A stretch of DNA of 64,000 nucleotides from QKMZ01 sp012965515. GTDB taxonomy: Bacteria > Cyanobacteriota > Vampirovibrionia > Obscuribacterales > Obscuribacteraceae. The stretch covers positions 310,001-374,000 of the forward strand of contig CALFMP010000049.1 of assembly GCA_937879965.1 (NCBI GenBank), written 5' to 3'. The notes under the pieces were generated by a model. The model made no database searches. It saw only the letters and a list, made by a program, of their open reading frames with translations, and was not told where the DNA came from. A program made the position numbers and the translations under genes. Shown here piece after piece: positions 26,646-34,989 of the stretch (positions are counted from its first letter, which is position 1; each line of letters opens with the position of its first letter).

Positions 26646-28337
26646 TTATGCCAATTCCTGCATTTCGAAACCTTTTGCATCGACGACTTCTGACGAACCA
26701 TCTTTGTGAATCACAAGAACGAAATCGTTGAATTCAACAACTCCTTCACGGTGAGCCACAGAGACAGTCGTGATGCCGGAATCTCGAATCAGAGCATAGG
26801 CGCGCCGCTCGTTTTCCGCATCCAGTCCGCTGGTTGCTTCATCGAGTATGGACAACTTCGGCTTGTTGATCAGTAGGCGCGCAATGGCAACCCGCTGCTG
26901 TTGTCCGCCGGACATGCCTTCGTTCCAGTCTTGCTCTGCATCGAGTCCGCCTTCGCGGTTAATCAATTCATCGAGTCCGAGCGCATTCATCAACCCGAGC
27001 AACTCTTTGTCGCTGGGCGGTTGACTGCGCCCGGGATAGAGGAACTGCTCTCTGAGCGTGCCTGGGAACATGTACGGCTTTTGCGGAAGATACATGACGT
27101 CGTCTGCATCCGGTCTTGCAACCACACCGCTGCCGCCCTTTCTCATCCCCGCCACCGCTTTCAAGACAGTGCTTTTGCCGATACCGCTGGGTCCGACAAT
27201 AAGCATACGGTCGCCTGGTTTGACCGAGAAATTGACGTTTTTGATGATTGTGGTTTTTCCATCGGGGGTGTTCACTGCCAGATTGCTGACGGAAACTCCT
27301 TCCGAAACCACCGTCTCGATGCCACTTTCACCATATCCCGATTGATATTCATTCAGGACATCGTCGAAGGATACCAATCTATGCGCTCCGGCATTCAGCT
27401 CGGCAAAGAGCATGTACGTGTGCACAATCACAGACAAGGAACCCAGCACCCGTCCGAAAGAAGACGCTGCTTGACCCATCATGCCCCAGTCCATCTCGCC
27501 GGCGAAATACATCGGAGCCGTGATCAACATGGGGACGACCAGGATGAAGTAGTCGTATCCGACTTTGAAAAGAGTCAGATTGCGAGTCCAGCTAATCACG
27601 CAATTCCAGTTTGCCAGGGTCAACCGCAAGTGTTCGCGCGCTCTTTCGAGTTCGCGACGAGCACCACGATAACTGGCAATGGCAGTGGCATTATCCGTAG
27701 CTCTTACAAGCTCACGGCGAAAGTAAGCCTCTCGCGACTCCTGTTCGATTTGCAGACCGATCATGCGTCTGCCGAACTTGAGCATGATGAAAGTTCCCAC
27801 AGCAGAATACGCTACCGCCGTTAGCAGCAGCACCGGCGACAGCAGCCAGAGGATAGCGGCGAACGAAATCAGCGCCAATCCGCTGTCGACCAACGCCAGA
27901 ACGAAGGTCATCAACTTGTCCAGGACTTTATCGGCGTCTTGTTGAATGCGTTGCTCCGGATTGGTGACACGCGGATCGCTGACAATTGCTTGAAAGCGGT
28001 CGCTGTCGTAGAGCTTGTTAAGCAGTGATTGCGAAAGATAGTCGCGCCACTGCAAGTGCATCTTGTTTTTGATCCACCCGAAAGTCCCTATTATGGGCGT
28101 GCCGATGATGAATATTCCGGCGTAGACGAATATGTAAAACCAGAAGTCGCCTTGCTGCTTGTGTTCCAGCGAGTTGAGAACAGAGCGCTCTCCAAAGCTA
28201 ATGCAGATGTTCAGCACATTGATGACGACAAGCATCGTAACTATCAGTGCCAACCATGACCAGGCAACCAACTTGCGCTCACCCAGCCAAAAAGAACCCA
28301 ACACTTTGAGAGTCCTGCCTGTGGTATTCCAATGCAT
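26646..28337 (-). CDS. YddA/SbmA-type ABC transporter, fused permease and ATPase
   Basis: A 563-residue half-transporter of the ABC_membrane_2 family (the ABCD/YddA group). Six membrane helices lie in the first 330 residues, with the family motif TNPEQRIQQDADK. The nucleotide-binding domain has Walker A GPSGIGKST (about 378), signature MSGGQQQRVAIARLL (about 477) and Walker B LSILDEATSGLD. It acts as a homodimer in the inner membrane. Relatives move peptides, fatty-acyl compounds or cobalamin, so the cargo cannot be named. GGAGGATG precedes the ATG. Monocistronic. Confidence 0.9.
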   Translation of the reverse strand: MHWNTTGRTLKVLGSFWLGERKLVAWSWLALIVTMLVVINVLNICISFGERSVLNSLEHKQQGDFWFYIFVYAGIFIIGTPIIGTFGWIKNKMHLQWRDYLSQSLLNKLYDSDRFQAIVSDPRVTNPEQRIQQDADKVLDKLMTFVLALVDSGLALISFAAILWLLSPVLLLTAVAYSAVGTFIMLKFGRRMIGLQIEQESREAYFRRELVRATDNATAIASYRGARRELERAREHLRLTLANWNCVISWTRNLTLFKVGYDYFILVVPMLITAPMYFAGEMDWGMMGQAASSFGRVLGSLSVIVHTYMLFAELNAGAHRLVSFDDVLNEYQSGYGESGIETVVSEGVSVSNLAVNTPDGKTTIIKNVNFSVKPGDRMLIVGPSGIGKSTVLKAVAGMRKGGSGVVARPDADDVMYLPQKPYMFPGTLREQFLYPGRSQPPSDKELLGLMNALGLDELINREGGLDAEQDWNEGMSGGQQQRVAIARLLINKPKLSILDEATSGLDAENERRAYALIRDSGITTVSVAHREGVVEFNDFVLVIHKDGSSEVVDAKGFEMQELA

Positions 28338-28781
28338 GGCGCATCCTCCTACCCAGGTCCGCAGCTCCTGCGGCCGCCGCGGAATGACCGATTTACATGA
28401 AAGTCTTTCACCTCTCTCCGGGCCGGCACGACAACAAGAACATTCGGAAACTCAGAAGAAATTCCGGTTTCCTATCTCCACCAGGCGGTGGGGATTGAAT
28501 GCCTGTAAAGCTGACTGCTCTTGTTGAGGTGCTGTACTTTTGCTTTGCGCGAATGGAGAAGAAGGGTGTAATTCATTCGTAGCAAAAGAATGTCGTTGTT
28601 CCAAGCTTGTGTTTGTGGAAAAAAGGCGTAAAACGTTCGGGCGCGCGGTTTAGATACAAAACTTTGTACCGGCGGGCTTAGCATTATTCGATATTGGTTG
28701 AGGTTCTTGCACTCAAAGTGGTCTGGAATTTGGCAAATGGTTGTTTTTGAACTAAGTGCGTTCACGCTTTATTCATGTCTT

Positions 28782-28857
28782 CTACCTTAAGAAGAGAGCA
28801 GACCAATCTTCATATGCGAACACCGGAAGACATTCCGGATGTTCGCGTTTTGCTTTG
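28782..28857 (+). ncRNA. Candidate orphan small RNA
   Basis: A 13-bp stem (GCGAACACCGGAA with its near-complement, 28816-28846) followed by GTTTTGCTTT looks like a terminator, yet no plus-strand gene lies upstream for 490 bases beyond non-coding sequence. A TTGAAC, 17 bases, TATTCA pair (28747-28775) could drive a transcript of about 75 bases. The promoter match is modest. Confidence 0.35.
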
Positions 28858-29225
28858 TGGTATCGTATATGGTGGTGCGATCTGGGCGCTAGCATGATTG
28901 CGCGAGGGCGTTGTTTTCTTGTCGTGCAATGGTTGTGCGCTGTTGTTTGCGCTACCTAAACAAACTCTCGAGCGAACGTTTAATTTGAGAGTCAGCAACA
29001 GAAGTGTTCAATTCATGTTGAACAGTGCTGATGGTTAAGAACGAGAACTTTGACTGCGCGGGCGTGAAAGAGTCAAATATTCTAATTATTTCCAGTTGTA
29101 AAGAGATTCTGTAACAGGACAATTTACAGCATCATCTTGGACTCTTATGAGAAGAAATAAGCATCTCCAACTTCCCGTTCAATTTAGGTCAGTAAAACTC
29201 GCTACTTCTCCAGTAGAGTTTGTTT

Positions 29226-29273
29226 CGGCAGTATTTCCACAGCACCGCATGGTGCCGCGTCGTAATGCTGCCG
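29226..29273 (+). repeat. Leader hairpin of the 29328 gene
   Basis: Outer arms CGGCAGTATT and AATGCTGCCG (one G-T pair) and inner GCACC/GGTGC make a two-tier hairpin 55 bases before ATG 29328. Confidence 0.6.
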
Positions 29274-29327
29274 TCCTGGTCTCTTTGTTTTCGGGAAATT
29301 GGTCTTCTCACAACCGAAAGGAATGCT

Positions 29328-29498
29328 ATGAGAGTTTTTCTTGGAAGACTGATTGGCGCCTTCGCCTATCTCACTTCGCGCAAGCAGGTCGTCAGCCCAT
29401 ACGGCATCATCGATGTCGCTGATGTGCAGCCGCTTGTCTTTTCGATGGAGTCCTTCACGGGTGTGAAGCTCCCGAAGCGGTCTTGGTGGGCTCTCTGA
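29328..29498 (+). CDS. Small basic hypothetical protein
   Basis: 56 residues beginning MRVFLGRLIGAFAYLT behind GAAAGGA. The N-terminal half is weakly hydrophobic and could be a membrane-associated helix, and the end is KRSWWAL. It opens a run of five small genes, each with its own ribosome binding site and spacers with hairpins. No family recognised. Confidence 0.45.
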   Translation: MRVFLGRLIGAFAYLTSRKQVVSPYGIIDVADVQPLVFSMESFTGVKLPKRSWWAL

Positions 29499-29670
29499 GG
29501 CTGTCGAATTCCTGCTCTAATTGATTCGTCATCGAGAAGCATGGCAGAGAGATGGGAGAAATTCTCACCGTCTTCCTGCCCTGCTCCTCGGTCGAGCAGA
29601 GTTTATCGTCTTGGAGCCCGCGCCTCAGGCTCATCTTTGTTCCACCTCATCGCACGGAAGGATTACTGAA

Positions 29671-29889
29671 ATGACGACAGCCGCTGCCAATGTTCCTGCC
29701 GCAGACACGGTTATCGTTTTTCGTGGTTTCGAGCGCTTCGCGCTGAGCGCCGACCAGTTTATCGAAGCCGACGGCTTCGTTCGTGTCCTCGACACCAACG
29801 AGACTTTCGAGCTCGGGCAGACAGCGTTTCGTGACGAGAAAGAAGCAAGGCAAGTCGCAAGAGCCCGAGTGCAGCGTTTCTGCCTCTAG
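29671..29889 (+). CDS. Small hypothetical protein
   Basis: 72 residues, soluble, with a pattern of strands and helices (ADTVIVFRGFERFALSADQF, GFVRVLDTNETFELGQ) and an Arg-rich end. GGAAGGATTACTGAA precedes the ATG. Second of the small-gene run; family unknown. Confidence 0.5.
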   Translation: MTTAAANVPAADTVIVFRGFERFALSADQFIEADGFVRVLDTNETFELGQTAFRDEKEARQVARARVQRFCL

Positions 29890-30061
29890 GCTCTCGCAAG
29901 TTGCATCGTGCCTCCGGGCTGGCGATGCCGGAGCACGCGTTCGCAGCAAGCGAATGTAGCTTCAAGTCGCTGGAGCAGTTTTTGCTTCGCTTTACTTCCT
30001 CCGTAAGCTCTTGCAACTGGATGTCGGCGCCTACGTCGGCTGCCGTGTCGGTCTTGCGCTC

Positions 30062-30238
30062 ATGAAGGAGCGCAAGTGGGCCCCACTCATCCTCGCTTGC
30101 ATCATCCTCGTCGGCATGGGCGTCATCGCGGTCATGACCAACGGAGAGGTGAGCGATTATGTGCGCGTTGTCGTGGCGACAGTCCTCGGCTTTGCCGGCG
30201 GCCTGGTTTACGCCATTCGCGAGAACATCTACCGCTAG
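30062..30238 (+). CDS. Small membrane protein, two helices
   Basis: 58 residues if started at ATG 30062 (MKERKWAPLILACII). A TTG start at 30011 would add 17 residues. Two hydrophobic helices (7-26 and 35-53) are joined by a TNGEVSDYV turn. No strong ribosome binding site is seen for either start. Family unknown. Confidence 0.5.
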   Translation: MKERKWAPLILACIILVGMGVIAVMTNGEVSDYVRVVVATVLGFAGGLVYAIRENIYR

Positions 30239-30289
30239 CCTCCTGCGAGGCCGCAAATCGTCAACAACTGAACAGTGATGGAGATCACC

Positions 30290-30541
30290 ATGAGAATCGA
30301 CAAGTCCGACTTCGAGCGTTTCGCGGCTCTGCATGCGGAGCTGACCCAGCGCGCGAAGAAGTATTTCGAAGCGCGTGCGAAGACCTTCAATCCCGAGCTG
30401 CGGCACGAGATCGTGCAGATCGACTTCGACAGCGACGGCTGTTCGATCACCTACCGGAGCACCCACTCCTCCAATTGCCGCGGCGACATCGACGAGCTCA
30501 GCATGTCCATCGAGGGCCTGATGGAGTTCAACGAGGAATAA
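30290..30541 (+). CDS. Small soluble hypothetical protein
   Basis: 83 residues, starting at ATG 30290, where GGAG sits six bases upstream and so decides between this and ATG 30278. A helix with charged residues (FERFAALHAELTQRAKKYFEARAKTF) is followed by strands (EIVQIDFDSDGCSITYRST) and an acidic end. Fourth gene of the run; family unknown. Confidence 0.55.
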   Translation: MRIDKSDFERFAALHAELTQRAKKYFEARAKTFNPELRHEIVQIDFDSDGCSITYRSTHSSNCRGDIDELSMSIEGLMEFNEE

Positions 30542-30562
30542 TTCCTCGTCGGCAATTGCGGG

Positions 30563-30586
30563 GCGGGCACCAAAGCCGGTGCCCGC
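30563..30586 (+). repeat. Intercistronic hairpin
   Basis: A 9-bp perfect stem GCGGGCACC/GGTGCCCGC with a 6-base loop, in the 211-base gap between two genes of the small-gene run. No T-run follows directly. Confidence 0.7.
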
Positions 30587-30752
30587 TCTGAGAGGTTCCC
30601 AACACACTTTGCTAGTCCTCATCCCTTTCGCTCGAGATTGCTTGAGGTTTGCCATAGTGAGTTGGTTCGATTTCGGTGCGAAGTCTGTCGCGGCGCTGCA
30701 TTCGCGGCACTGTATTCACAATGAAATCCCTCGAATCTAATGGAACACTTCC

Positions 30753-31106
30753 ATGTACGACTACGAGCTCGCAAAGTACTTCGTCGGCTACGGTTACTTC
30801 GTCATCTGCATGTCCCTGATGGGCGTCGGCGTGATGGTGGTTCGCGGTTCGGCTGATTTCGAAGCGCTGCGCAAGAACCTCAGCTGGGCCGGGCCGCTCT
30901 TCGCGTTCACCCTGTTCGGCTGCGCTGTCGGCACCCACTTCTACGGACCCGTCGGCTGCCTCTACGTCCTCGGCCTCTACGCGAGCTTCTGCAGCGGCGT
31001 CGTTCTCGACATCGCCGAAAGCAGCAGCGAATTCTTCAAGGCGAAGGTGAAGGACGCGGCGGTCGAGAGCGCTCGCCAGTGGGGCAAGGTACCATCTTCG
31101 CACTGA
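30753..31106 (+). CDS. Membrane protein, three helices
   Basis: 117 residues with hydrophobic helices at about 9-29, 45-62 and 66-87, and an amphipathic C-terminal helix (SSSEFFKAKVKDAAVES). Tyr and Gly-rich loops. It starts at ATG 30753, with only a weak ribosome binding site. Last gene of the small-gene run, followed by a short terminator. Family unknown. Confidence 0.6.
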   Translation: MYDYELAKYFVGYGYFVICMSLMGVGVMVVRGSADFEALRKNLSWAGPLFAFTLFGCAVGTHFYGPVGCLYVLGLYASFCSGVVLDIAESSSEFFKAKVKDAAVESARQWGKVPSSH

Positions 31107-31185
31107 CCGAATCAGCGGAAACCGCAAGGTAATCCGCGATGATTTGGGTGACCTCCACTTCGTGACCGATGACCAGAGCAAGAAG

Positions 31186-31210
31186 GCCGGTATCCACCGG
31201 CTTTCTTGTC
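31186..31210 (+). terminator. Short terminator-like hairpin
   Basis: A 6-bp stem GCCGGT/ACCGGC with a 4-base loop, then TTTCTTG. It probably ends the 29328-31106 run. Confidence 0.55.
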
Positions 31211-31237
31211 TCGTGCTTTTACGTTTTTCCGGAGTTT

Positions 31238-31258
31238 TACTAAAGCAAGTAGTATAAC
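31238..31258. repeat. TA-rich cluster-end element 3
   Basis: The reverse complement reads ATACTACTTGC-TTTAGTAAAA, matching element 2 at 17 of 21 positions. It lies about 30 bases past the terminator. Confidence 0.6.
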
Positions 31259-31311
31259 TAGATTGCAAGCGCAAGTGCGGCGAGGGTTCACCGACAAAGC
31301 TTACTAAAGCA

Positions 31312-31337
31312 AACCGCCCCAGGGGAGGGGCGGTTTT
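31312..31337. terminator. Bidirectional terminator
   Basis: Stem AACCGCCCC/GGGGCGGTT with TTTT on the plus side and an A-run on the other, between convergent genes; it should serve the minus-strand gene ending at 31395 as well. Confidence 0.8.
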
Positions 31338-31394
31338 GGTCTGCCTAAACTCTTGTCTGTCTAAATGCCGGTCGATTTAGTTCTATCTGGCTTA

Positions 31395-31814
31395 CTACCA
31401 GGTCTTTGTCTGCCAGCTGGTAGAGCTGGTTTTCGTTGCGTTTCCCCGCTTCTTGTAGCCCGGATAATATGTTTTGGCCGCGACGCGTGCTCTTGCTCTG
31501 TACAATTTCGGTGCTGCTTCTCCTCTTCTTGCTGCGGCTACTGATGCCGGTGTGCGTGAGACAACGCGACCTCGTTGATTTGGATTGGAAGTTGTGGCTT
31601 GCGTGGTTGAGTGGCTGACTGCGCTGCTCGAGGCACCGCTGGAGGTTGCCGATGATGTGGACGTGTTTCTGACTGCTTGTGATGATTGTTCGTTTCCTGC
31701 TGCGCTTTGGCTTGAGGTGCCCGCCGAGCTGCTCGCCATCGATTCACCTGCGTGAGCGACAAGGTTTGGCATCAGTGCTGCAACGATACCCACGATTACG
31801 CTTCTGGCTTTCAT
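31395..31814 (-). CDS. Secreted Ser/Thr-rich protein
   Basis: 139 residues with a signal peptide (1-22, ending AHA-GE), then about 65 residues of Ser, Thr, Ala and Gln repeats without order, and a basic end with several Tyr and Arg/Lys (KLYRARARVAAKTYYPGYKKRG). It is probably an exported, unstructured, positively charged protein that could bind the cell wall or extracellular polymer; this is inference. No family recognised. Confidence 0.6.
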   Translation of the reverse strand: MKARSVIVGIVAALMPNLVAHAGESMASSSAGTSSQSAAGNEQSSQAVRNTSTSSATSSGASSSAVSHSTTQATTSNPNQRGRVVSRTPASVAAARRGEAAPKLYRARARVAAKTYYPGYKKRGNATKTSSTSWQTKTW

Positions 31815-31958
31815 GATCCTATCCTCGTTTTACGACTGCCGGATAGACACGCGTGACCGGCAAAGGTTCCCTTTCTTGCGCAAGAAAAGTGTCATACAAT
31901 TGCAAGTCTTGTTTTTCTCACCGAAAAGCGATCCTCAAATGGAGGGACCGTACCAGAA

Positions 31959-32561
31959 GTGCGCATAGTTGATTTGCAGAAAACCGATTCGGACAAAATT
32001 CGCCAAGTGGCGGAAATACTGAACGTCAGTTTCCATGGGCATTGCCCCGACTACGAAGACATGAAAGATGCGCTTAAAAAGGTGAACGAATCTTTTGAAG
32101 ACCATCAGTTGAGCCGGATTGCGATTGAAGATGACGGAACTGTTCTCGGCTGGATCGGCGGGATTCGCATGTACATGGGCAATGTTTGGGAAATAGATCC
32201 GCTTGTGGTCAAGAAGAATACTCAAGGAAAGGGAGTCGGGAAGGCCCTTATCGATGATTTCGAGGAGCAAGTGGGAAAACTCGGCGCGCGCACAATTTGG
32301 CTTGGTACTGACGATGAAGACGGCAGGACCAATCTGGGAGAGTGCGAGCTTTATCCAGGCGTACTCGATAAAGCGAGAAACATCGAGGATCTCGGCGGGC
32401 ATCCGTTCAAGTTCTATCAGCGCATGGGCTTCGAAATCGTGGGCGTTTTGCCTGATGCCAATGGTTTTGGCAAGCCGGACATCTACATGGCGAAGCGGGT
32501 AAAGGCGGCTGAATCTACTCAGTTTCCTCGAGCTTTCAGCACCGGTTGTTCAGTGAAGTAG
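31959..32561 (+). CDS. AAC(6')-type GNAT acetyltransferase
   Basis: 200 residues starting at GTG 31959 with GGAGGG 12 bases upstream. The GNAT acetyl-CoA loop QGKGVGKALI is present. The second half follows the aminoglycoside 6'-N-acetyltransferase pattern closely: WEIDPLVV, TIWLGTDDEDGRTNL, HPFKFYQRMGFEIVGVLPDANG and GKPDIYMAKR. The known family moves acetyl from acetyl-CoA to the 6'-amino group of aminoglycosides. In this genome it is a chromosomal single gene with local base composition, so it looks intrinsic rather than acquired. Whether it confers resistance is unknown; a native amine substrate is possible. Confidence 0.85.
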   Translation: MRIVDLQKTDSDKIRQVAEILNVSFHGHCPDYEDMKDALKKVNESFEDHQLSRIAIEDDGTVLGWIGGIRMYMGNVWEIDPLVVKKNTQGKGVGKALIDDFEEQVGKLGARTIWLGTDDEDGRTNLGECELYPGVLDKARNIEDLGGHPFKFYQRMGFEIVGVLPDANGFGKPDIYMAKRVKAAESTQFPRAFSTGCSVK

Positions 32562-32831
32562 CACCAGTTTTTTCCATTCCACTGTTTCTGTGTGTATTTG
32601 TGAAACGCCGATTGCTTGCGGTTTTTCGCTCGCATGTTTTGTTTTTCTTCCGAATTAGCGATAATAGTTTAAGCCCGTTAAGCTAAACCCCTTAGCCTTT
32701 GTAGGGATTAAGCTATGTGTTACTATCCACCCCATTAGTTGCTCGAATCCCGGCTCAAGCCCGCCGTTGTCGCAAAAACGCGTGGCAGAAGCGGACAGTC
32801 ATTCCCCGTCGTTTGCTTAGACAGGTGCATC

Positions 32832-34013
32832 ATGGGTTCTTTCATTTATCTGGACAACAGCGCCACAACCAAAGTGCGTGATGAAGTGTGTGAGGCAATG
32901 CAGCCTTACCTCTGCGACAAATGGGGCAATCCTTCCTCGCTACACCGTCTCGGATATCAGTCGCGCACCGCGATGAATAAAGCCAGAGAACAAGCGGCAC
33001 AGCTGATTGGCGCAACTCCCGAAGAAGTCTATTTCACACCATGCGGAACTTTCAGCAACAACATGGCTTTGCTGGGACGCGCTCACTACGTGGAAAATAA
33101 CAATCTCGGCCGGCACTTGATCACGACTTGCATCGAGCATAATTCCAGTCTAGGACCTGCAAAACATCTGAAAGAAAGAGGCTGGAAGGTCAGTCACTTG
33201 CATGTCAGCGATGAAGGGGTTGTTGACCTGGAAGAACTCAGAAGTCTCGTCACGGACGAAACCAGTATCATCTCTTTGATGTGGGCGAACAACGAAGTCG
33301 GCACCGTGCAGCCGGTTGAGGAAATCGCCAAAATTGCAGCCGAGCGCAATATCTTCTTTCACTCGGACGCCATCCAAGTTCCCGGTAAGCTGAAGATTGA
33401 CATGGCATCAACGCCTGTGTCTTCGCTTTCACTCTCGGGCCACAAATTCTACGCGCCGAAAGGCATTGGACTTCTGTACGTTCGCAAGGGCATGCACGTC
33501 TCACCGATTTTATTCGGCGGCGGGCAAGAGCAAGGTATTTCTCCCGGTACTGAGAGTCTTTCCAACATCGTTGCAATTGGAGCTGCCGCTGAACTTGCTC
33601 ACAATGAATTGGAACACAATGCCGTTCATTTGAGAGGAATTCAAAAGCTCTTGATCGACAAACTGACTGCGCACCCTGCCGTAAAGCTCTCAGGTGCCTG
33701 CATGGAAGAACGTTTGCCTGGTCATGTTAGCTTGATTGTCGAAGGCACAGTAGGTGAACAGCTCGTTGTAGAAGCTGATTTGAAGGGCGTTTGCATCTCG
33801 TCTGTTTCCGCTTGCAAGCAAGCTGGTAAAGACCCGTCGCACGTTCTTGCTTGTATGGGCATGAAGCATGAACAAGTGATCGGTTCTGCACGGATCACAG
33901 CCGGACGTTTCAACACTCTGGAAGAGTGTGAAAAGGCTGCCGATATTCTGCTCAAGATATTTTCTAAACGTGCCGGCGCAGGCAGCCCATCGCCTGCTCC
34001 GGCGGCAGTTTAG
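32832..34013 (+). CDS. Cysteine desulfurase (NifS/IscS family)
   Basis: A 393-residue class-V aminotransferase. The N-terminus YLDNSATTKVRDEV, the histidine of the PLP site (IEHNSS), the Schiff-base lysine in LSGHKFYAPKGIGLLY and the catalytic cysteine in SVSACKQAGKDPSHVL are all present, as is a GIRITAGR-like end (SARITAGRFN). It removes sulfur from L-cysteine to make a persulfide for Fe-S clusters or thio-modified RNA. ATG 32832 has ACAGGTG before it; upstream in-frame codons look non-coding. No iscU or sufE adjoins it, so the acceptor is not known. Confidence 0.92.
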   Translation: MGSFIYLDNSATTKVRDEVCEAMQPYLCDKWGNPSSLHRLGYQSRTAMNKAREQAAQLIGATPEEVYFTPCGTFSNNMALLGRAHYVENNNLGRHLITTCIEHNSSLGPAKHLKERGWKVSHLHVSDEGVVDLEELRSLVTDETSIISLMWANNEVGTVQPVEEIAKIAAERNIFFHSDAIQVPGKLKIDMASTPVSSLSLSGHKFYAPKGIGLLYVRKGMHVSPILFGGGQEQGISPGTESLSNIVAIGAAAELAHNELEHNAVHLRGIQKLLIDKLTAHPAVKLSGACMEERLPGHVSLIVEGTVGEQLVVEADLKGVCISSVSACKQAGKDPSHVLACMGMKHEQVIGSARITAGRFNTLEECEKAADILLKIFSKRAGAGSPSPAPAAV

Positions 34014-34095
34014 CCGTTGTCACATTTCTGTCCTTTTTCAGTCGTAGTTTGAAGGCAACGATCTCCTCCGATCGACATATGTCTCGCATTCGGCG

Positions 34096-34195
34096 CAATT
34101 CAAAAGCCTGGTGAGTTGCCGTCGGACGCACGATTTGACACCATATTCGGTGCCCCTCGGACGGCGCCGTCTATGGTGTTGAGCGTTTTGAATTG
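34096..34195. repeat. Structured inverted-repeat element
   Basis: Perfect 10-bp outer arms CAATTCAAAA (34096-34105) and TTTTGAATTG (34186-34195) enclose further arms (CACCATA/TATGGTG and CCGTC/GACGG). It may be a long terminator, a small mobile element or a structured RNA; the sequence alone does not decide. Confidence 0.6.
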
Positions 34196-34229
34196 AACTT
34201 CTCAGTGCCGCCCGCTGCATGTTTACGTG

Positions 34230-34250
34230 ATACTATTAGGTGTAGTATAG
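34230..34250. repeat. TA-rich cluster-end element 4
   Basis: ATACTATTAGG-TGTAGTATAG, a near-perfect palindrome (ATACTA/TAGTAT arms), past the terminator of the minus-strand gene at 34507. Confidence 0.6.
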
Positions 34251-34272
34251 CGAAGCCAAAGAAGTATGACCT

Positions 34273-34327
34273 CAGTAAAACCCTGATGCTTTGTGCTCCT
34301 CGGGTACGCATCTGGGTTTTACATCAG
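34273..34327 (-). repeat. GTAAAACCC palindromic element, copy B
   Basis: Arms GTAAAACCC (34275-34283) and GGGTTTTAC (34314-34322) and a centre with GATGCTTTGTGCTCCTCGGG. It is in the opposite orientation to copy A at 26442. Confidence 0.75.
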
Positions 34328-34347
34328 CGAACCTGAACGACAAGAAT

Positions 34348-34400
34348 GAGGGCGGTCGAAACTGACGAGGGATTGGACCTCGTGCAGATTCGACCGCCTC
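34348..34400 (-). terminator. Terminator of the minus-strand membrane protein
   Basis: Arms GGCGGTCGAA and TTCGACCGCC with a 28-base partly paired loop; CTCATTCTTGTC follows on the minus strand, so the T-run is weak. Confidence 0.6.
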
Positions 34401-34506
34401 AATCGGGGGAAGTGAAAAATGGCTCCGCAAGCCGTTTATCATCGCCCCCGTACTTTGTTGTAGCTAGCCGCTGCGCAGCAGGACGTCCTGCGCTGTCAGA
34501 ATCGGC

Positions 34507-34989
34507 TTAGCGGGGGTCGTTTTGCTTCTTGAGGTTCGGATTCCACAGCTTCAGCGAGACCACCGCACCCAGACCGAGCAGTCCGAGCAGACCGGTGCCG
34601 AGAATCGTCGTGATGACGAACCAGGCCGGGCTGGAGATGAGCGCGTGGCAAAGATTCACGCCGATGACGGTGGTCACGAAGTACGAGACCGAGCCCCAGA
34701 GGTAGCGCTTGTCCGCAGCGAGAGAGGGCGGCTTGAGACCGTCTCCTGTGCCCGCCTTCTTCTCCGCAGCCTTGATGAAGAGCTTGTCGACACCGTTGAT
34801 CACAGCGTGGAAAGCGAGGGCCGCAATGGCACCGCCGATCAGCGACGAGACCAGCACGTTGCCGATGATGGAGGCGATGAGCAGGGATGAGCCGGCGCCG
34901 AAGGCTCCGCCGATGGCAGAGAGCACCGACAGTATCAACGCGCCGAAGATCCCGAAGAACCCGTAAACGAAGAGTTTCTTGGCGTCCAT
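34507..34989 (-). CDS. Membrane protein, four helices
   Basis: 160 residues: hydrophobic helices at about 5-30, 37-62, 95-117 and 123-145, and between helices 2 and 3 a charged cytoplasmic loop (KLFIKAAEKKAGTGDG). Gly/Ala-rich helices suggest tight packing. The leader contains a GGCACC/GGTGCC hairpin (35044-35060). Monocistronic. No family recognised. Confidence 0.65.
   Translation of the reverse strand: MDAKKLFVYGFFGIFGALILSVLSAIGGAFGAGSSLLIASIIGNVLVSSLIGGAIAALAFHAVINGVDKLFIKAAEKKAGTGDGLKPPSLAADKRYLWGSVSYFVTTVIGVNLCHALISSPAWFVITTILGTGLLGLLGLGAVVSLKLWNPNLKKQNDPR

Larger units (their letters stand above)
28338..29327. other. Long intergenic region with an orphan terminator
   Basis: About 990 bases with no supported protein gene. 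The only clear signal is a strong terminator hairpin at 28816-28857 on the plus strand that no upstream gene explains (see the next entry). Confidence 0.5.
34014..34506. other. Convergent intergenic region rich in palindromes
   Basis: About 490 bases between a plus and a minus gene. It holds a 100-base structured element (34096-34195), TA-rich element 4 (34230-34250), a GTAAAACCC palindrome (34273-34327) and the terminator of the minus-strand gene (34348-34400). No protein gene. Confidence 0.6.

Noticed and set aside
29147..29422. A 91-codon frame overlapping the small gene at 29328
   Set aside because: No good ribosome binding site, Arg/His-rich random-looking sequence, and it would overlap a gene with a better start.
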